From: an uncultured Aquificaceae bacterium
GTDB lineage: Bacteria; Aquificota; Aquificia; Aquificales; Aquificaceae
NCBI GenBank assembly: GCA_938048815.1
Contig: CALIUI010000114.1
Span: 1-35,363 of the forward strand
Length of the DNA stretch: 35,363 nucleotides
Direction of reading: 5' to 3'
Part shown: positions 27,088 to 35,363 of the stretch, one piece after another
How positions within the stretch are numbered: position 1 is the stretch's first letter
Layout of the letters: the number at the start of each line of letters is the position of its first letter
The notes under the pieces: model-generated
Database searches by the model: none
What the model was told of the DNA's origin: nothing
Seen by the model: only the letters and a program-made list of their open reading frames with translations
Translations under genes and position numbers: made by a program

Positions 27088-29797
27088 ATATTGCCACGTT
27101 GAGAAGCTTTTCCCTTTCTTCTTCTTCCCTTTTCCTCTCTTCCTCCAGCTCCTCTTGGGATTTTACCTGTATGTGGAATAGGTCTGTTATAAACCTTTCT
27201 CTTAGCCTGCTTAACATATCCTCAAAAAGATAAAAGGCTTCTTTCTTGTATTCTACAAGGGGATCCCTTGAAGCGTACCCCCTTAGGTATATGCTTTCTC
27301 TTAGCCTGTCCATGGTATGAAGGTGCTCCCTCCAAAGATGGTCAAGGTTGGAGAGCATAAGGATCTTTACAAGTTCCATAAACACACTTTCCCCAATCTC
27401 TTCTTTCTTTGCCTCCAAAAGTTTAAGGATATCATCTTTTAGGGCTTTTATTAGGTCTTCTTTATCACGTGCTTGATGAATATCCAACTCTTTGCCCGTT
27501 AATTCCCTTAGATAATCCCTTAGGGGCTCTGTCTCCCAAAGCTCTGGCTCTTCTTCTTTTAGAAGTTCATTGACCTTTTGAGCTAAAAGGTCGTGGATAA
27601 ATTCTTCAAGGTAATCCAATAAGCCCTTTGATTCAAGTATATCCCTCCTGATGGAATAAACAGTTAGCCTTTGGGTGTTCATTACCATATCGTATTCAAG
27701 AAGCCTTTTCCTTATTTGGAAGTTCTGCGCTTCCACTCTTTTCTGGGCGTTTTGTATGGCTTTGGTTACCATACCGCTTTCTATGGGCTCTCCAGGCGGA
27801 ATTTTTAGAATTTCCATAAGTCTTTTGACCCTATCTCCTCCAAATATTCGCATAAGGTCGTCTTCAAGGGAAAGGACAAAGCGAGACTCTCCGGGATCTC
27901 CCTGTCTTCCAGCCCTACCCCTCAACTGGTTATCTATCCTTCTTGATTCGTGCCTTTCTGTACCTATAACCAAAAGCCCACCAAGCTCTACCACCTTTTT
28001 CTTTTCTTCTTCTGTTATCCTATAGGCTTCCTCCAAGGCTTGTTTCCACTCTTCTTCTGTGGCTTCTTCCAAAGATCTGTTCTTTGAACGTAGTATCTCC
28101 CTCGCTAAGTATTCGGGGTTTCCTCCAAGGAGTATGTCTGTTCCTCTCCCCGCCATGTTGGTGGATATGGTAACCGCTCCAAGCCTTCCCGCCTGAGCTA
28201 TTATCTCTGCCTCTCTTTCATGTTGCTTTGCGTTAAGCACGTTGTGGGGTATTTTTTCCTTTTGAAGAAGCCTTGAAAGGTGTTCTGAATCTTCTATGGA
28301 TACAGTGCCAACCAATATGGGCCTGCCCTTGGTATGCTCTTCCTTTATAGTGCCTACCACCGCCTGCCATTTTTCTTCCTTAGTTTTATAGACAAGGTCA
28401 GGATGGTCTTTTCTTCTCATAGGTTTGTGGGTTGGTACAACCACTACCTCAAGACCATATATCTCTTTAAACTCCAAAGCCTCCGTTTCTGCAGTTCCTG
28501 TCATACCGGAGAGTTTTCTGTAGAGCTTAAAGTAGTTTTGGAAAGTTATACTTGCCAAGGTTTGATTTTCCTTTTGGATAGGTACACCCTCCTTTACTTC
28601 TATAGCTTGGTGCAATCCATCGCTCCACCTTCTACCAGGAAGTACCCTACCGGTAAATTCATCCACTATAAGCACTTCGCCATCTTTCACTATATAATGG
28701 ACATCCCTTTTAAAAAGGGTGTGTGCCCTTAGGGCTTGGTTTATCGCATGCAATAGTTCTATATTCCTAAGGTCGTAAAGGTTATCAATGTTTAGTAGTT
28801 TTTCCACTTTCTTTATACCAGATTCCGTAAGCTGCACTGTTCTGTTTTTCTCATCAAGGATAAAATCTTCTTCTTGTTTTAGCTTTCTTACCACCTCGTC
28901 CGCCTTGTAATAAATAGAGATATCCATCTCCGCTGGTCCGGAGATGATAAGGGGGGTTCTTGCCTCGTCTATAAGGATAGAGTCCACTTCGTCCACTATG
29001 GCAAAGTTATGGCCCTTTACCTGTACTATCTCTTCCAAAGAAAAAGCCATGTTGTCCCTTAGGTAGTCAAAGCCAAACTCATTGTTGGTGCCATAGGTTA
29101 TATGGCATTGGTATGCCTCTTTTCTTGTACAGGGCACAAGCTTGGTATAAAAGGCCTTTTTGGCTTGTACCTTTATAAGGTGTGAAGGCAAGGTTTCCTC
29201 AAAGTAGCCTTTGGGCCATACCCTAAGGTCTTCTTCTATGGCCCTTTGGGCAAGTTCCTTGTTAGCCCATTCCACCCTGTAGGAGCTATAATCGGAGTTT
29301 ATAACCCCCACATCAAGGCCAAGGAAAAGGTATATGGCACCCATCCACTGGGCGTCCCTCCTTGCCAGATAGTCGTTAACGGTTACCACATGCACTCCTT
29401 CATCTGTCATGGCATTTATGGCTGTGGCGGAAGTTGCCACAAGGGTTTTACCCTCTCCCGTTTTCATCTCCGCTATCTTGCCCTCGTGCAATACAAGACC
29501 ACCTATAAGCTGTACGTCAAAGAACCTAAGACCGAGAACCCTTTTGCCCGCTTCTCTAACAAGGGCAAAAGCAAGCTCTACCTCCTGCGTTATCTCCCCC
29601 CTTAATATCCTTTCTTTGACTTCTTCCTCTTGCAAGATCCTTTGATGTAGATCCTGAGCCATTTGTACTATCTCAAGGTTGGATAAGGCATCCAGGTCTT
29701 TCTCTTTCTGAGTTATCCTTTTAACTACCTTGCGCAGCCTTTTTACTTCTCTATCGCTCTTTGTACCAAGCAGTTTTTTAACAAGCCATTCTATCAT
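27002..29797 (-). CDS. secA: Preprotein translocase subunit SecA
   Basis: MKTGEGKTLVAT, VDEVDSILIDEARTPLIISGP, NMAGRGTDI, LRGRAGRQGDPG. Confidence 0.97.
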   Translation of the reverse strand: MIEWLVKKLLGTKSDREVKRLRKVVKRITQKEKDLDALSNLEIVQMAQDLHQRILQEEEVKERILRGEITQEVELAFALVREAGKRVLGLRFFDVQLIGGLVLHEGKIAEMKTGEGKTLVATSATAINAMTDEGVHVVTVNDYLARRDAQWMGAIYLFLGLDVGVINSDYSSYRVEWANKELAQRAIEEDLRVWPKGYFEETLPSHLIKVQAKKAFYTKLVPCTRKEAYQCHITYGTNNEFGFDYLRDNMAFSLEEIVQVKGHNFAIVDEVDSILIDEARTPLIISGPAEMDISIYYKADEVVRKLKQEEDFILDEKNRTVQLTESGIKKVEKLLNIDNLYDLRNIELLHAINQALRAHTLFKRDVHYIVKDGEVLIVDEFTGRVLPGRRWSDGLHQAIEVKEGVPIQKENQTLASITFQNYFKLYRKLSGMTGTAETEALEFKEIYGLEVVVVPTHKPMRRKDHPDLVYKTKEEKWQAVVGTIKEEHTKGRPILVGTVSIEDSEHLSRLLQKEKIPHNVLNAKQHEREAEIIAQAGRLGAVTISTNMAGRGTDILLGGNPEYLAREILRSKNRSLEEATEEEWKQALEEAYRITEEEKKKVVELGGLLVIGTERHESRRIDNQLRGRAGRQGDPGESRFVLSLEDDLMRIFGGDRVKRLMEILKIPPGEPIESGMVTKAIQNAQKRVEAQNFQIRKRLLEYDMVMNTQRLTVYSIRRDILESKGLLDYLEEFIHDLLAQKVNELLKEEEPELWETEPLRDYLRELTGKELDIHQARDKEDLIKALKDDILKLLEAKKEEIGESVFMELVKILMLSNLDHLWREHLHTMDRLRESIYLRGYASRDPLVEYKKEAFYLFEDMLSRLRERFITDLFHIQVKSQEELEEERKREEEEREKLLNVAIFSGVEGKEDQKGPKRKTLKERLQMKKRK

Positions 29798-29808
29798 AAC
29801 GTATAAAA

Positions 29809-30144
29809 TTATACAACCCTGTAAAATTCCTTTCCTTCCTCTCTTATATGCCTTAAGAAATCCTCATCCTTCAAAGATTCGTACCTTATAAGGTCTATTT
29901 TATAGGGCAAGTTTAATTCATCAAGGTCAGACATCAGTCTAAGGTATTGGGAAAAGCTTAGCTTTGGGGCAAAGATCACTATATCTATATCAGAACCCCT
30001 TGAATAATTTCCCCTTGCCCTTGAGCCAATGATGAAAGCCCTTTCTATAGGATAAGAAGCCAAAACCTCTCTTATTCTTTCCAAAACATTAGCCTCTAAA
30101 CCGAACTCATCCATGGTCTTCTTGTAGCTTTTTAAACCTTTCAA
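29809..30144 (-). CDS. mntA: MntA-type minimal nucleotidyltransferase (antitoxin of HepT/MntA pair)
   Basis: GSRARGNYSRGSDID matches GSx10DxD. Confidence 0.85.
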   Translation of the reverse strand: MKGLKSYKKTMDEFGLEANVLERIREVLASYPIERAFIIGSRARGNYSRGSDIDIVIFAPKLSFSQYLRLMSDLDELNLPYKIDLIRYESLKDEDFLRHIREEGKEFYRVV

Positions 30145-30523
30145 GGAGTTCTTTAAAGGCTTGATAATAGGTATTCACAACACGCTGAATTAACTCCTTT
30201 GCCATCTCCTCGTCATAGGTATGAGAAGTAAGATTTCTTGCTTGTATCATTTCCATCCAAACCTCTCCCTTTTCAATTATTCCATACTTAAAAGCCAATC
30301 TAAAAGCATCCCTTGAACCTTTTACATCGCTTATTCCTTGATAGATAAGGTAATCCCTTAGCAGGTTCCAGCTAAGCTCAAAGGTGTGTTCAAAGGCTTG
30401 AATAAGCCCTTGCTTTTCAAGGTCGGTAAGCTCCCTCTCCTTGTATAGATCCACGGCCTTTTCCAATTGCTTAAAAGCCTTTTCAAACTTATTCAATCTT
30501 TGAAGCCATCTGTTCTTTTCCAT
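30107..30523 (-). CDS. hepT: HepT-like HEPN protein (HI0074 family; toxin of HepT/MntA pair)
   Basis: RNLTSHTY matches Rx4HxY; overlaps mntA by 38 bp. Confidence 0.85.
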   Translation of the reverse strand: MEKNRWLQRLNKFEKAFKQLEKAVDLYKERELTDLEKQGLIQAFEHTFELSWNLLRDYLIYQGISDVKGSRDAFRLAFKYGIIEKGEVWMEMIQARNLTSHTYDEEMAKELIQRVVNTYYQAFKELLERFKKLQEDHG

Positions 30524-30604
30524 TTATGTAATAAATTTAATCGCAACAGGATTTTTTCCTTTTCCACCAAAGATAAGAAGGTATAAGGATAAGAAAAAAA
30601 AGGA

Positions 30605-32677
30605 TCAAGTACTCCATATGAGGCTTCCTATCCTGTAGGCTAAAAGCCCAAAGAACCAACCTACAGCAAAGCTATAAGCCAAGAAAAGAAGGGCAAACCT
30701 TTTGCCCGCCTCCCTCCACATGACCGCCACAGTACCAAGGCAAGAAGTGTACAAAAGCAAGAAAACCATAAAGGCAAGACCAGAAGCAGGAGAAAGACTT
30801 TTGGCTATTATGCCTTTTAAACCATCCACAGATCCCTCTTCTACCTCAAAGGCGGTAGGTACAGGATTAAAGAGGTTTATAAAGGCTTCCTTGAAAGCTA
30901 AAAGGAGAGAGATTCCTTGTTCCTTCAAGGCTTTAAGGGCGTTGAACTCTTTTTTATCCTCTTGGGACTCAACCGCATATATGGTAGCCATAGAGCTAAG
31001 CACTATCTCCCGAGCTAAAAAGGCAGGTATTAAAGATGTGGACATTCTCCAATCGTCAAGCCCTAAAGGAGCAAAGATTGGGGATATGGTTTTTCCAATG
31101 TATCCTGCTATACTTTCCGAAGGGTTTTTAACTCCTGGAGGAAGGTTTAACAGAAGCCAGATAACTACGGAAGCAGCAAAGATCAAAGTTCCAGCCCTGT
31201 AGAGAAAGTCTTTAACATAAACCCATACAACTCTCAAAAGGAGCCTTAAAGTGGGCAGTCTATAGGGTGGTAGCTCCATAACAAAGTGGTACAAACTACC
31301 CCTAAAAAGAGTTTTTCTAAGAACAAAGGCCGTAAGCAAGGCTGTTAATATTCCTAAAAGATAAAGGCTAAATATAACAGTAGCAGGGTTTTTGAAAAAA
31401 ATGACCGCAAAAAAGGAAAAGACCACAAGCCTTGCAGGGCAGCTCATAAAGGGTATCATGGCGATCACCAGCAGTTTATCCCTTTTTGTCTCCAAAGTTT
31501 TTGTGGCCACAATTGCGGGCACATTACATCCAAAGCCCAAAAGTAAAGGCACAAGGCTTTTGCCATGAAGTCCAAGCCTGTGCATAAACCTGTCCATCAA
31601 AAAGGCTATGCGAGGCAAATACCCAGAGAATTCAAGGAGAGAAAGCATAAAATATATGACCGCAATAAGGGGTAAAAAGGTAAAAACAAAGCCCACACCA
31701 CCTATGATTGCCTCCGCTACAACCCTTTTTATAATCTCTCCTACGCCTATAGCATCAAGAGCTTGTAAAGTCAATGGGGAGAGAAAGTCCTTTATAAAGC
31801 CATCTATCCAGTCCATAAAGGGGGATGAAAAATCAAAGGATATCTTAAAAACCAAAAACATAACCAAAAGAAAAATGGGAATACCAAACCATGGATGTAA
31901 AAGGAGCTTATCTATGGAATCGGTTATATCCCTTGCGGTTAGAGATCTTCTAATTACAACCTCTTTATAAATACCATGGGCTGTGGCATACCTTTCATCC
32001 TTTACAATTTCATAAACATCCTTGGCATAGATCCTTTTAAGACTTTCCCTGTACTCTTTGAACCTATCTTCTGTAGAGAGTTTTCTTATTAACTTTGCTT
32101 TTGTTTCTTGCCCAGTTTCCATTGCTTTTTGTAAAACTTCTTCCAATTCTTTTGAGTACCTCAAAGCCTTTGGCTTTTCTTTGGAGTTAAAAACCTCCAC
32201 TATATGGGGCAAAAGAGCCTTTACACCTTCTCCAGTTCTTGCATTGGTCTTTAGCACTCTTACTCCCAAAAGGTCTGAGAGCCTTTCTTCCCTTACCTCT
32301 ATCCCCAGCTTTTGAGCTTCATCTACCATGTTTAACACCAAGATCATGGGAATTTCCAATTCCAAAAGCTCTACCGTTAAAAGAAGGTCTCTTTCCATGT
32401 TGGGCGTTTCTATAACGTTTAGTATCAAATCTGGCTTTTCCGTGGTAAGGTAGTTATACGCTACCCACTCATCCTCCGACAAGGGCTCAAGGGTATAAAT
32501 ACCAGGAAGGTCTATAAGATGTATTTCATAATCCCAAAATTTAACCTTTCCCTCCTTCTTTTCTACCGTAACGCCGGGCCAGTTGCCCACCTTTAGATTT
32601 GTCCCCGCCAAGTGGTTAAGAAGACTTGTCTTTCCTACGTTAGGATTGCCCGCAAGGGCTACTCTTATAGTTTTCAT
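30605..32677 (-). CDS. feoB: Ferrous iron transporter FeoB
   Basis: GNPNVGKTSLLNHLAG, DLPGIYTL, LLGFGCNVPAIVATKTL, multiple TMs. Confidence 0.96.
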   Translation of the reverse strand: MKTIRVALAGNPNVGKTSLLNHLAGTNLKVGNWPGVTVEKKEGKVKFWDYEIHLIDLPGIYTLEPLSEDEWVAYNYLTTEKPDLILNVIETPNMERDLLLTVELLELEIPMILVLNMVDEAQKLGIEVREERLSDLLGVRVLKTNARTGEGVKALLPHIVEVFNSKEKPKALRYSKELEEVLQKAMETGQETKAKLIRKLSTEDRFKEYRESLKRIYAKDVYEIVKDERYATAHGIYKEVVIRRSLTARDITDSIDKLLLHPWFGIPIFLLVMFLVFKISFDFSSPFMDWIDGFIKDFLSPLTLQALDAIGVGEIIKRVVAEAIIGGVGFVFTFLPLIAVIYFMLSLLEFSGYLPRIAFLMDRFMHRLGLHGKSLVPLLLGFGCNVPAIVATKTLETKRDKLLVIAMIPFMSCPARLVVFSFFAVIFFKNPATVIFSLYLLGILTALLTAFVLRKTLFRGSLYHFVMELPPYRLPTLRLLLRVVWVYVKDFLYRAGTLIFAASVVIWLLLNLPPGVKNPSESIAGYIGKTISPIFAPLGLDDWRMSTSLIPAFLAREIVLSSMATIYAVESQEDKKEFNALKALKEQGISLLLAFKEAFINLFNPVPTAFEVEEGSVDGLKGIIAKSLSPASGLAFMVFLLLYTSCLGTVAVMWREAGKRFALLFLAYSFAVGWFFGLLAYRIGSLIWST

Positions 32678-32889
32678 TGAACTTCTATGTTTTTGGCTAT
32701 CTCCCTGCTTATCACTATCCTTGAATTATCCACCTTAAGAAGGAGGTTTCTGCCCACCTTCTGTATCAGGGCTATTTTTCTGCCTTTTCTTAGCCCCATG
32801 GCTTTTATTTTCTCCAATATATCCTCCTTGCCAGAGAGATTTAGTATCATCACCTCTTGACCGGGCTTGATCTCCTCAAGCTTCATCAA
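32674..32889 (-). CDS. feoA: FeoA family protein
   Basis: 71 aa SH3-like, GQEVMILNLSG..., KAMGLRKGRKIALIQKVG; 4-bp overlap with feoB. Confidence 0.9.
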   Translation of the reverse strand: MMKLEEIKPGQEVMILNLSGKEDILEKIKAMGLRKGRKIALIQKVGRNLLLKVDNSRIVISREIAKNIEVQ

Positions 32890-33072
32890 TTACCTCCGTA
32901 AAAAGTTGGTATTAATATACAATCTTAAAATTACTTTGTCAAGGGTTTTTGGAAAGGTGTTCAAAAATTTTTGTAGACCCCTTGTAATAAATCAAAAATT
33001 TAGCTAAAATATCCTCTATGAAGGGGAGCTTGGTTTTCAAAGGTTTTAAGAAGCCTTACAGGGGAAGAAGAT

Positions 33073-35363
33073 ATGCATGAACTTGCTAAGCCCTTTTTAA
33101 AGTCTTGTGCCGAAGAGACAGAGGCAGAAAGGGTTGGTTATTGGAGCGTAGGAGAGGAGGTAATCTTTTGCGAAAGTATGTACGTGAAAGAAAAGAAGGA
33201 ATTTACAAGGGGCACTTTCTTTTATAAGGAAGGGTGCAAAAGTTTCTTGGAGGCTTTGGAAAGGGAAGGGATCTTTGAAAGCAAAAGGGCTCAAGAGGAT
33301 GAGAGGATAGGAGAATGTATGGGTGAATATCTAAGGGCTAACAACACCAACATGCTTCTCTGCTTTGGTGTATGGTTTGAAGGAAGGTTAGTAGGTTTTT
33401 TGACCCTTGAAAAGTCCCAAAGAAGACAATGGATCATTTTTGAATTTTACAAGGTCCTTTATACAACCAGCCTAATAAGCCTTTTGTTTGAAAAGCAAAA
33501 GGGAGATTTCCTTTTAAGGATGTATAAAACCCTGTACTCTGTGAACAATCTTATTTTAAACGTCAAAGAGAGGGAAGAGCTTTTTAGTTGGTTCTGTAGG
33601 ATTGCGGTGGAAGAGGGTATGTTTAGAATGGTTTGGGTGGGGCTTTTGGATGAGAAGGGGAACGTGGTTCCAGTGGCTTCTGCGGGCTATGGGGAGGACT
33701 ATCTAAGCTGGCTAAGGATAAATATATACGACGAGATAACCAAAAAGGAGCCAACGGCGACCGCCATAAGGGAGGGCAAGATTCAGATTAACAATGATAC
33801 AGAAACAAACCCAGCCATGGCTCCCTTCCGTGAAAAGATGTTAAAGAGGGGATACCTTTCAAGCTGTGCCTTCCCCATAAGCTTTAAGGGAAAGGTAATA
33901 GGTGCCATAAACCTTTACTCCGATAAGAAGAACTTCTTTAGTGAAGAGGTAATAAAGCTTGTGGAAGAGTTGGGAGGGTATCTATCCTTTGCCCTTGAGT
34001 ATATGGAAACCCTAAGGACAAAAAATATCCTATACCTTGCAGTAGAGGATATTAAAGACTGGGTAATTATGACAGACAAGAAGGGATACATTGAATACGC
34101 AAACCCCGCCGTTGAAGAGATATCGGGCTATAAAAGAGAGGAGATCATAGGGAAAAAGACTTCTATATTCAAATCTGGGTTGCACTCAGAGGACTTTTAC
34201 AAAAAACTTTGGGATACTATCCTTTCTGGGAATATCTTCAGTGATGTTTTTATAAACAGAAGAAAGGATGGTAGCCTTTTTTACCTTAGCTCAAGGATAA
34301 CACCCATAAAGGATGAAAAAGGAAAAATAGTAGGTTTTATAGCCGTGGGTAGAGATATAACACAGTTTAGAGAGATAGAGGAAAAGCTAAAATACCTTTC
34401 AAGCTATGACCCTCTTACAGGCACTGCAAACAGAAATTACTTTTTTGAAGTCTTGGATTCTGCCATAAAGGAAGGTGGGACTATAGTCATAGCTGTAGTA
34501 GATATATACAACCTCTCCCGTATAAACTTTTTGTATGGATATTCTACGGGAGATAAATATCTACTTTCCCTTGCAAAAAAGCTGTCAAAGGTTGGAGATT
34601 TTTGCGGACGCTATGGAAGTGACGAGTTTATGCTCTTTAAAAGGTTAAAGTATACAAAGGAGTTTGAAAAATTTGTGGATGACATCCTTAAAGTAGGAGA
34701 AGAAATAAGGCTAACTTTAAGAGTGGGCTTTTCTCTTTTCCCTTTGGATGATTCAGACCCTTATAGTCTTGTAGAAAAGGCTATGTATGCCCTAAAGAGT
34801 GCAAAGTCTGCCACAAACTTTTATGCCTTTTATATCAAGCATGAGGAAGATGAGATACTAAGGAGTTTAAAAATGGAAGAAGAATTAAGCCATGCCTTGG
34901 AAAGGGGAGAGTTCCTTCTTTATTTCCAACCCTATTACAGCTCAAAGGATTATAAAGTAGAGGGGGCGGAGACTCTTTTAAGGTGGAACTCCAAAAGCTT
35001 TGGACTTTTGCCCGCAGGGAAGTTTATCCATCTTATCCAAAAGAGAAAGGAGCTTATGGATAAAATGGAGTATTGGGTATTTGAAACCGCCATAAGGCTT
35101 ATAAAGACCCATTCTATAAAAATCCCCATATCTATAAACCTATCACCCCTTCATATAGAGGAAAGCTTTTGCGGTTATATTAAATCTCTATTGGAAAAAT
35201 ATGAGGTTAGCCCCAATCTTATAGATATAGAGATAACAGAAGAATCTGTGATAAAAGACACGGATAAGGCTTTAAAGGTTCTTAAAATGTTAAAAGAGTA
35301 TGGATTAAAGATAGTTCTTGATGATTTTGGAGTTATGTATTCTTCTCTTTCCCTTCTTTCCAA
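33073..35363 (+). CDS. GAF / PAS / GGDEF-like / EAL-like signalling protein, truncated by window end; true start possibly 33018 with frameshift
   Basis: Translated by eye (absent from ORF track): GAF-like regions, PAS NPAVEEISGYKREEIIGK, RYGSDEF, GAETLLRW, DDFG. Confidence 0.85.
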   Translation, partial: MHELAKPFLKSCAEETEAERVGYWSVGEEVIFCESMYVKEKKEFTRGTFFYKEGCKSFLEALEREGIFESKRAQEDERIGECMGEYLRANNTNMLLCFGVWFEGRLVGFLTLEKSQRRQWIIFEFYKVLYTTSLISLLFEKQKGDFLLRMYKTLYSVNNLILNVKEREELFSWFCRIAVEEGMFRMVWVGLLDEKGNVVPVASAGYGEDYLSWLRINIYDEITKKEPTATAIREGKIQINNDTETNPAMAPFREKMLKRGYLSSCAFPISFKGKVIGAINLYSDKKNFFSEEVIKLVEELGGYLSFALEYMETLRTKNILYLAVEDIKDWVIMTDKKGYIEYANPAVEEISGYKREEIIGKKTSIFKSGLHSEDFYKKLWDTILSGNIFSDVFINRRKDGSLFYLSSRITPIKDEKGKIVGFIAVGRDITQFREIEEKLKYLSSYDPLTGTANRNYFFEVLDSAIKEGGTIVIAVVDIYNLSRINFLYGYSTGDKYLLSLAKKLSKVGDFCGRYGSDEFMLFKRLKYTKEFEKFVDDILKVGEEIRLTLRVGFSLFPLDDSDPYSLVEKAMYALKSAKSATNFYAFYIKHEEDEILRSLKMEEELSHALERGEFLLYFQPYYSSKDYKVEGAETLLRWNSKSFGLLPAGKFIHLIQKRKELMDKMEYWVFETAIRLIKTHSIKIPISINLSPLHIEESFCGYIKSLLEKYEVSPNLIDIEITEESVIKDTDKALKVLKMLKEYGLKIVLDDFGVMYSSLSLLS

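Overview
The window reads as a gene-dense bacterial chromosome segment, probably thermophilic Aquificales/Aquificaceae-like (inferred from protein flavour, not searched). Much of it is housekeeping: rimO, argH, a cold-shock protein, tandem tatA, nusB, ribH, panC, thiC, an M23 peptidase, a bactofilin, acsA, a cpoB-like lipoprotein gene, uppS, cdsA, a lone nuoG-like gene, bioF, a Sua5/YrdC gene, secA, feoA/feoB and a truncated GAF/PAS/GGDEF/EAL gene. The most interesting part is the ~8.2 kb block between panC and thiC (about 6961-15169). It holds (i) a rightward cluster of a P-type ATPase without the CPx motif plus six small proteins, and (ii) a leftward DUF2334 / PHP-glycosyltransferase fusion / glycosyltransferase / small-protein set. 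Three separate promoters in this block share one architecture: direct CTTAAC repeats on an exact 11-bp period, 10 bp, a TAnnCT -10-like hexamer, 7-9 nt, then ATG. Each is oriented toward the block's own genes. This resembles PhoB/SphR-type (OmpR-family) operators and suggests a single regulon, possibly phosphate-responsive. Other points: a DeoR-type HTH fused to a NosL-like metal-binding domain, a HepT/MntA toxin-antitoxin pair with intact signature motifs, a pair of inverted diverged relics of an unknown coding element, an 18-bp motif 40-43 nt upstream of three unrelated genes, many apparently leaderless promoters, and a possible 1-nt frameshift at the start of the GGDEF/EAL gene. No rRNA, tRNA, CRISPR array or intact IS element was recognised.
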